Below are positions 58,693-64,000 of a stretch of DNA of 64,000 nt, piece after piece. The notes below the pieces were generated by a model that was given only the letters and a program-made list of their open reading frames with translations, searched no databases and was not told where the DNA came from. Source of the stretch: Heterostelium album PN500. Lineage: Eukaryota > Evosea > Eumycetozoa > Acytosteliales > Acytosteliaceae. How positions within the stretch are numbered: the first letter of the stretch is position 1; every line of letters starts with the position of its first letter. The position numbers and the translations under genes are program-made. The stretch covers positions 435,788 through 499,787 of the forward strand of contig NW_008805075.1 of assembly GCF_000004825.1 (NCBI RefSeq). The letters run 5' to 3'.

Positions 58693-60098
58693 ATGAATAC
58701 AAAGAATAAGGAATTGAATGTATGTGTATCGTAAATTTTAAAAAGATAGTACTACTTTTTTTGAGTTTATATATTTATAAGTCTATTATATAATAGTACG
58801 CTGCTTTACTTGAAAAGTTAAATGTTGATATAATACCATTGGATAGGCAGTGTACAAAGTACAAGTCGATTGAAAACTATATAAGTGTTGGTGCAGATCA
58901 CAAGAAGAACAGTGTTCATATCAAATGCTTGGATATCTTTGAGGCGAAACGAAAGGTTGACACTCACAAGCATTTCCCCGACATTGAAGAACCTACTCTA
59001 AAGCGTCCTCTCTATTGGTATGGTTGTCTAGTGAGTAGCGTTGCCGCCAAACTAAAGAATGGTATTGCCTTTTCACATAATAAATATACCTCTTATAGAG
59101 CTGGTATGTATCAATAACATACAATATACAATACATCTTTATTTCACTAATAAACTAATATTTAAACAATGCTATAAGTATCACTATGGGATAATGTTAT
59201 AGGATGTTCTCAGAATATAGGATTGTTAAACTTTAAGGATTCAACACCAAACAAAGGTGTGCTAATGTTGTTCGAAGTGAACTACAAGAATAAGAAGATT
59301 CCAGTAGAGATGGAAATAGACAAGGAGAAGAGCGCCAACTATTTTAAATCGTTAGAGAACTTTAATGATAATGATGATACAGACGATGAATCAGAAATAA
59401 GCAACAACAACAACAACAACAACAATAACAATAACAATAAGAGTAAAGATAATAGTGATAACGATAAGAATGTTTACTGTACAGATATAAAAGACACTAT
59501 CGATTTAACAGAGATGTTACATATCACTGGTAAATACTCACCCAATCCCAATGGTCATATATTGTAAGTTTAATCATCATGATGATTTATCATGTTTTAT
59601 CGATAATCCAATCTAATCTATCTTAATCTTATTATTACTAGTGATGGCAATATCTTTATACCTGCAGGTGAACTTGTTCCAACGACTCAAGTCAATCAGT
59701 CACAAGGTTGGTTGAATGGATTTATCAAAGTGTGGGGTGACTATAATCAATTCCTTTTGCTCAACCAAAATTTGGTATGTTCTTTTTGTTATTCCTACTT
59801 CAAAAGTTGATTATGTAATAGTACTAATATGCTTTATTTACAAATCCAGTTAAAACTAAGATATATAGTTATGGTAGAATGTAGTAAGGCAACAAATCAA
59901 CAAAAGAAACAGCAGCAGCAACAACAATCAAATCAACCTATAGATTTAGATGCTGAAAATATAGATAAGAATAACAAGAAATCAACTACTACTAAAAATA
60001 ATGAAGATATATGGCGATCAGTTATAAAGAAGAGGTCACATGACGATGATGAAAACGAAGAAGGTAATAATAATAGTAGTAGGAAGAAAGTAAAGTAA
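58693..60098 (+). CDS. PARP catalytic-domain protein with altered active site
   Basis: Five exons (58693-58719, 58797-59103, 59203-59563, 59642-59774, 59850-60098) give about 358 aa. The whole protein is essentially one PARP catalytic fold plus tails. It matches DNA-dependent PARPs at IIPLDRQCTKYKSIENYI (family: ..LDxxSxEYKxIxxY), VHIKCLDIFEAKR (LEVIDIFKIER), KGVLMLFEVNYKN (GLLLLCEVALG), LHITGKYSPNPNG (VKGLGKTxPDPS), the DGNIFIPAG strand and LKLRYIVMVEC. The catalytic triad is changed: the WHG histidine is Tyr84 (LYWYGC), and the YNEYIVY glutamate is Gln268 (DYNQFLL). The donor-loop region is shortened and an Asn-rich acidic insert (about 165-205) splits the domain. Basic RKKVK at the end suggests nuclear location. 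It is probably not an active poly-ADP-ribose polymerase; a binding or regulatory role is inferred. The short first exon (MNTKNKELN) is less certain. Confidence 0.8.
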
Positions 60099-60679
60099 TA
60101 TAATCGATTATTTTTTTTTAATTTTTTAATAAAAAAACGATACAATACGAAATGAATGTTGTTCCAATAAAAATAAAAAATGGTTGATTGATCTATATTA
60201 CTTTATTTTATCTTAATCTTTTTTTTTTTTTACAATCCTGTAATGAAAATTTCAAATAAAAACAATTTTTTTTCAAACTTAATTATCGCACTCACTTAAA
60301 AATTAAATGAATTATGAAAAAGATTTATTTGAAAAAAGTGGGTGGGTTATGATCATAATGGGTTTCATTCATTTTATCATACTCAGCAAAAAAGCTTGAT
60401 TATATTAAAAAAATTTAACCACTGCAGTGGTGTTCCAAAACAAAAAAAAAAAACAAAAAAAATTAATTTTTTTTTTAAAAATAAAAATACCTTCAATCAT
60501 TTTTTAGATTGGTTTATTTTTTTGATAATTACTATTATTATTATTTTATTGTTTTTTTTTGTAATAATAGTAAATATAATAATTGTAAATTTTAGTTTTA
60601 GATAAGATTCAAGATATATAATAATAATAAAATAAATATAATATATACTATAAATAAATAAATAAATATTTTTTAGAAA
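60099..60679. promoter_or_regulatory. Cortexillin promoter region with a perfect 12-bp palindrome
   Basis: 0.6 kb before the cortexillin ATG. It contains a G-rich box GTGGGTGGG (about 60338-60346), the perfect palindrome CCACTGCAGTGG at 60419-60430, and T runs at about 60465 and 60550. These are the only non-AT sequences here and are likely factor-binding sites; function is inference. Confidence 0.5.
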
Positions 60680-62154
60680 ATGACAGATTTACATAAAGAA
60701 TGGGAAAAAGTACAAGAGATGGCTTTTGCTTCATGGGTCAACTCTGTATTGGAGAAGCGTGGTGGTGTCGAAAAGATTTCCGATGTCTCCACTGATTTGA
60801 GTGATGGTGTCAAGCTAATCTTTTTCTTAGAGTCTGTCTCTGGCAAGAAGTTCCCAAAGAAATTCGATTTGGAGCCAAAGACACGTATCTTGAGAATTCA
60901 AAATCTCCATTTGGCAATGTTGTTCGTTGATGAAGATCTCAAAGTTAAAGTTCAAGGTGTTGCTGCTGAAGGTAAGTTCAAAATCAATCAAATACATATC
61001 AAATACATATAATATCTAATAAACTAATTCCATTCATTTCTCTCTCTCTTTTTTTTTTTTTTTTTTTCTTAACTACCACCACCACCAACAATGCAGAATT
61101 TGTTGACAATAATAAAAAGATGATTCTTGGTTTCTTGTGGACTTTGTATCGTAAATATCGTATCTCTGTCATCAATGAAGGTGACAAGAGTTCAGAGGAA
61201 GGTTTGTTGGCATGGGTAAAGAAGACTACCGATGGATACTCCGGTGTCAATATCACCAACTTCAAGGCGAGTTTCCGTGATGGAAACGCCTACTTGGCAC
61301 TGGCACACAAGTTTGATCCATCGGTGTTCAAATACGACGAGTTCTCCGGAAAGGATCAGATCGAGCGTCTCAACGCCGCTTTCGACTTTGCAGAGAAAGG
61401 ACTGGGTATCCCCAAGTTGCTCGACGCCGAGTCACTCTCAAAGGGCAACGTCGACGAGCGTTCCATCATTTTGTACACATCGTTGTTCTTCCACGCCTAC
61501 CGTGCCAAGGAGGAGCGTGAAGCGTTGGAGGCATCACAGAATTCGTTGGCCAACAAGCTTGCCTCGCTCGAGCAGTCGCTCGAAGGCGAGAAGACCTCGC
61601 AGGACGAGCTCGCCCGTCAAAAGAAAGAGTTGGAAGAGTCGTTGCGTTTGATTCGTCAGCAAAACGAACAGCGTAATCAACGTATCGCCGACATCCAATC
61701 AAAGATCGACGACGCCCTCAGAGGAATCGACGACGAGAAGATGGCCAAGCTCGACTTGGAGTCGCGTCTCTCCAAGACCGAGAAGGACAAGGCCATTCTC
61801 GAGTTGAAGCTCGCCGAGACACTCGACGAGAACGAGCGTCTCCGCAACAAGATCGAAGAGGACAAGAAGCGTGCCGCTGCCGAAGCCGAGGGTCTCGGAC
61901 TGCTCCGTACTCACATCGGTCACCAAATCACAGACATTGCCAAGTGGCAGTCGTTCCTCGACAACCCAGAGGCTGTACCATACACCAAGACACCGGTAAA
62001 CCTCGAGGCAGAACTCGCTTCACTCCAATTCGAAGAGCAAGCCAAGAGATTAGGTTCCAAGGTCGAAAACGAAAACATTTCATTGGAGAAATACTTGTCA
62101 CTCAAGGAAGAGGAATTGAAGAGTGCTGGTGCTCCAAAGAAGAGAACCAAGTAA
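60680..62154 (+). CDS. Cortexillin (actin-bundling protein)
   Basis: Two exons, 60680-60971 and 61097-62154, give about 449 aa, matching cortexillins I and II (about 440 aa). Two calponin-homology domains make the actin-binding region (about 10-110 and 120-225): [35 protein letters not shown], then [39 protein letters not shown] and [20 protein letters not shown] long heptad coiled coil follows (about 235-365) for parallel dimerisation, and a C-terminal tail ends in basic KKRTK, the type of site that binds PIP2 in cortexillin I. Cortexillins bundle actin in the cell cortex and are needed for cytokinesis. Whether this is ctxA or ctxB cannot be decided by eye. Extreme C-ending codon bias indicates high expression. 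The intron carries a long pyrimidine run before CAG. Confidence 0.95.
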
Positions 62155-62399
62155 ATAATAATAATAATAAATAAAAAAAAAAAACAACAACAAATAACAA
62201 ATAACAAATAATCATAAGAGAGAGAGTGTGAGAGAATAATATAAAAATAACATTCTCTTTCTCTCTCTCTCAACTAAACCAACAACAACAACAAACTAAT
62301 AAGTATATTATTACACTCAAATTCATATCTTTTTTTCGCCTATCCAAAATGTTTAATAATAAATGTACAATTTTACACTTTATATTTATAGACTCATTG

Positions 62400-62450
62400 T
62401 TAATGTTGAGTTGCTTCTACACCTTTTTGAAGATCTAAAGTAAAATTCAT
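62400..62450 (-). CDS. Possible 16-codon micro-ORF or terminal exon
   Basis: Reading the minus strand, ATG to TAA gives MNFTLDLQKGVEATQH. Composition is like a real protein (Asp, Gly, Val, Glu, Ala, balanced codons) in an otherwise AT-only stretch. No acceptor precedes it in frame, so it would be a stand-alone peptide or part of a transcript not resolved here. Confidence 0.25.
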   Translation of the reverse strand: MNFTLDLQKGVEATQH

Positions 62451-62769
62451 TGTGGTTTCATATTATCACATTATCATTATTATTATTATCTAATAATTTA
62501 AAAAAAAAATGGATAACATTGTCAGATCAACCAAGAGGTAATATACTAAAGAAGTTTTATATAATCTTTTCATATAGTATTAATTATATTCTTGAGTTTA
62601 AACAAAATATTAAATTATTAATGAAAAGATAAATAAAATGAAATAATTGAGAATTGAAAAAAATCAAAAAAAATTAGACAAGATTTATTCTTTGAAAAAA
62701 TATCATGATTAAACAAGAAATCGACATTGTTATTAATTAAGTGTTGTTGGGAACTTGGGAATTTACACC

Positions 62770-62888
62770 ATGTCAATTTTTAATACCTACATTAAACCAC
62801 GTAAGTTCAATAACAAAAATTACTTTTTTAATTTTAATTCTTATTTTTTTTAACATTTTTTTTACTAGTTATAAATACTGATGTTTAA
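62770..62888 (+). CDS. Possible two-exon 16-codon micro-gene
   Basis: Exon 62770-62800 (MSIFNTYIKP plus one base) is followed by a textbook GTAAGT donor; 68 bp later TTTTTTTTTACTAG precedes 62869-62888, which closes the frame as LINTDV and stop. The intron is as well formed as those of the neighbouring genes. The peptide has no recognised family. It could instead be a spliced non-coding transcript. Confidence 0.25.
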
Positions 62889-62925
62889 ATGTTATATTTA
62901 ATATCATATGATTTTTCTACAAACA

Positions 62926-62938
62926 AAATAAAATAAAA

Positions 62939-62985
<47 letters not shown>

Positions 62986-62990
62986 TCAAA
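62926..62990. repeat. (AAAT)n/(AAT)n microsatellite
   Basis: About 60 bp of AAAT/AAAAT units grading into AAT, 45-110 bp upstream of the lipid-kinase-like ATG. Confidence 0.9.
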
Positions 62991-63034
62991 TCATATAATA
63001 ATTGTTATATATTTATAAAATAATATTAAAAATA

Positions 63035-64000
63035 ATGTCTAATATATTAGAAAATAATAATAATAATAATAATGTTGAAGGAACAACAAATATAAATGAA
63101 GAACATCCAACTACACCACCTTCTCTGTTTGAGCTGAGTTATAATTGGAAGATGTTAGGATTGTTTATGTTGTCGTTGATGGTGCTGCTGTCAGCGTTGA
63201 ATTCGACGACCAGGAAGAAACTGGTGGCAATTCTGAGAGGACTTGGAATAGGTGTAAGAAGAGTACCACGTGTCATCAAAGAACTAAAGAGAAAGGGTTT
63301 CCATTTTAGTGGTTTGATCATACCGATCATCTATCTATTCGGTTTGAACTACACAACTTTTATAACACAGAAATTCGCCTTTAACTTGATGGGTTCAATA
63401 ACTTTAGGTATGCAAACAACAAACAACAACAACAACAACAATAACTAATTTATTTGTTCGACTATATATATAATATAATTGTATAGGTTATTTCATTTGG
63501 GAATGTCTTAGATTGAATATTCCAGCAGTGAAAGAGTTCTGTCTGAAAGCATACGGCGGTATGATGAGAGAGAAAGAACGTGATTCATTCAATGGTGTAC
63601 TCTTTTATCTTTTAGGTTCAACTTTGTGTATATATTTCTTTAGGTAGGTACTAACTATAGTTATTGTAATTGTAAGAGTAATATATATTTAATAATAATA
63701 TGTTTGTTAATTTGTGTATAGACCATTGATTGCAATTGCAAGTATATTGTTTTTGATTATTGGTGATTTCTGTGCGGCTTTAATTGGTATTTCATATGGA
63801 AAGACAAGAATATTTGGAAAGAAATCGTTGGAAGGCACATTGGCAATGTTCTTTGTTTGTCTATTGATTAGTTTAGCATTGTTTTGGCAATCAAATCTGT
63901 GCGAACAATTGGCATTCTGGGGAGCTTTATCTGCAGCTCTGGTCGAATTACTCAACCCATCGTTTATCGATGATAATCTGACAATCCCAATAGTCAGTGG
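63035..64000 (+). CDS. CTP-dependent lipid kinase (DGK1/dolichol kinase family), 3' end beyond window
   Basis: Three exons are visible (63035-63407, 63487-63643, 63722 to the window end), about 270 aa so far and incomplete. After an Asn-rich start there is a membrane segment (LGLFMLSLMVLLSALN), then the family entry motif KELKRKGFHFSGLIIPIIYLF, in which ELxRKxxHxxG is typical of DGK1, dolichol kinase and phytol kinase. Several more membrane segments follow, and the CTP-transferase signature GDFCAALIGISYGKTRIFGKKSLEGTLA is split over two motifs (D-x2-A-A-x2-G and FGKKSxEGT). These ER enzymes phosphorylate diacylglycerol or polyprenols with CTP. The short N-terminus favours DGK1 or phytol-kinase-like over full-length dolichol kinase. 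Confidence 0.82.

Larger units (their letters stand above)
62155..63034. other. Intergenic region with possible micro-genes
   Basis: Besides A/T tracts it holds short coding-like stretches on both strands (62400-62450 minus, 62770-62888 plus), listed separately. Confidence 0.5.

Overview
The window is nuclear DNA of a social amoeba (Dictyostelia). Intergenic DNA and introns are very AT-rich and full of A, T and AAT/TTG/CAA tracts. Introns are short (mostly 50-150 bp) with GTAAGT/GTATGT donors and T-rich (T)AG acceptors. Many proteins carry long Asn, Gln, Ser or Thr runs. The gene set includes cortexillin, which is typical of Dictyostelium and its relatives. Gene bodies are richer in G+C than their flanks, and cortexillin and the methylmalonyl-CoA mutase use many C-ending codons. 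This looks more like a group such as Heterostelium/Polysphondylium, Cavenderia or Tieghemostelium than D. discoideum itself; that placement is inference. I saw no rRNA, tRNA, CRISPR array or mobile element.

Layout. 0.1-4.8 kb: an ankyrin-repeat protein, a type I L-asparaginase, and two secreted or GPI-anchored proteins. 7.4-15.6 kb: a GPI ethanolamine-phosphate-transferase-like membrane enzyme, a small Asn-rich protein, and CTNNBL1 (11 exons). 15.6-19 kb: a long gene-poor stretch. 19-31.4 kb: a three-repeat Myb protein, RanBPM (SPRY-LisH-CTLH), glycerol kinase divergent from mitochondrial tyrosyl-tRNA synthetase, a protein kinase fused to a GNAT acetyltransferase, and the tRNA methyltransferase TRM5. 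33-41 kb: an LRR protein, mitochondrial methylmalonyl-CoA mutase and an AGC-type kinase. 41-47 kb: a large protein with four different putative nucleic-acid or protein-binding modules, and a protein with a forkhead-like winged helix. 46.8-49.6 kb: a second gene-poor stretch. 49.6-55 kb: an intramembrane aspartyl protease (SPP family), a Gln-rich protein, and a Ser/Thr-rich surface-protein gene that looks frame-disrupted. 55-64 kb: Hip1r/Sla2, a PARP-fold protein lacking catalytic residues, cortexillin, and the start of a CTP-dependent lipid kinase (DGK1/dolichol-kinase type) that runs off the window.

The genes do not form one pathway, as expected for a eukaryotic chromosome. Weak themes are actin and membrane cortex (Hip1r, cortexillin), mitochondria (mutase, TyrRS, possibly glycerol kinase and TRM5), the secretory pathway (GPI transferase, SPP, lipid kinase) and nuclear regulation (Myb, CTNNBL1, winged helix, PARP fold). 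All exon structures were worked out by hand from splice consensus and reading-frame continuity. Where frames do not join, this is stated.
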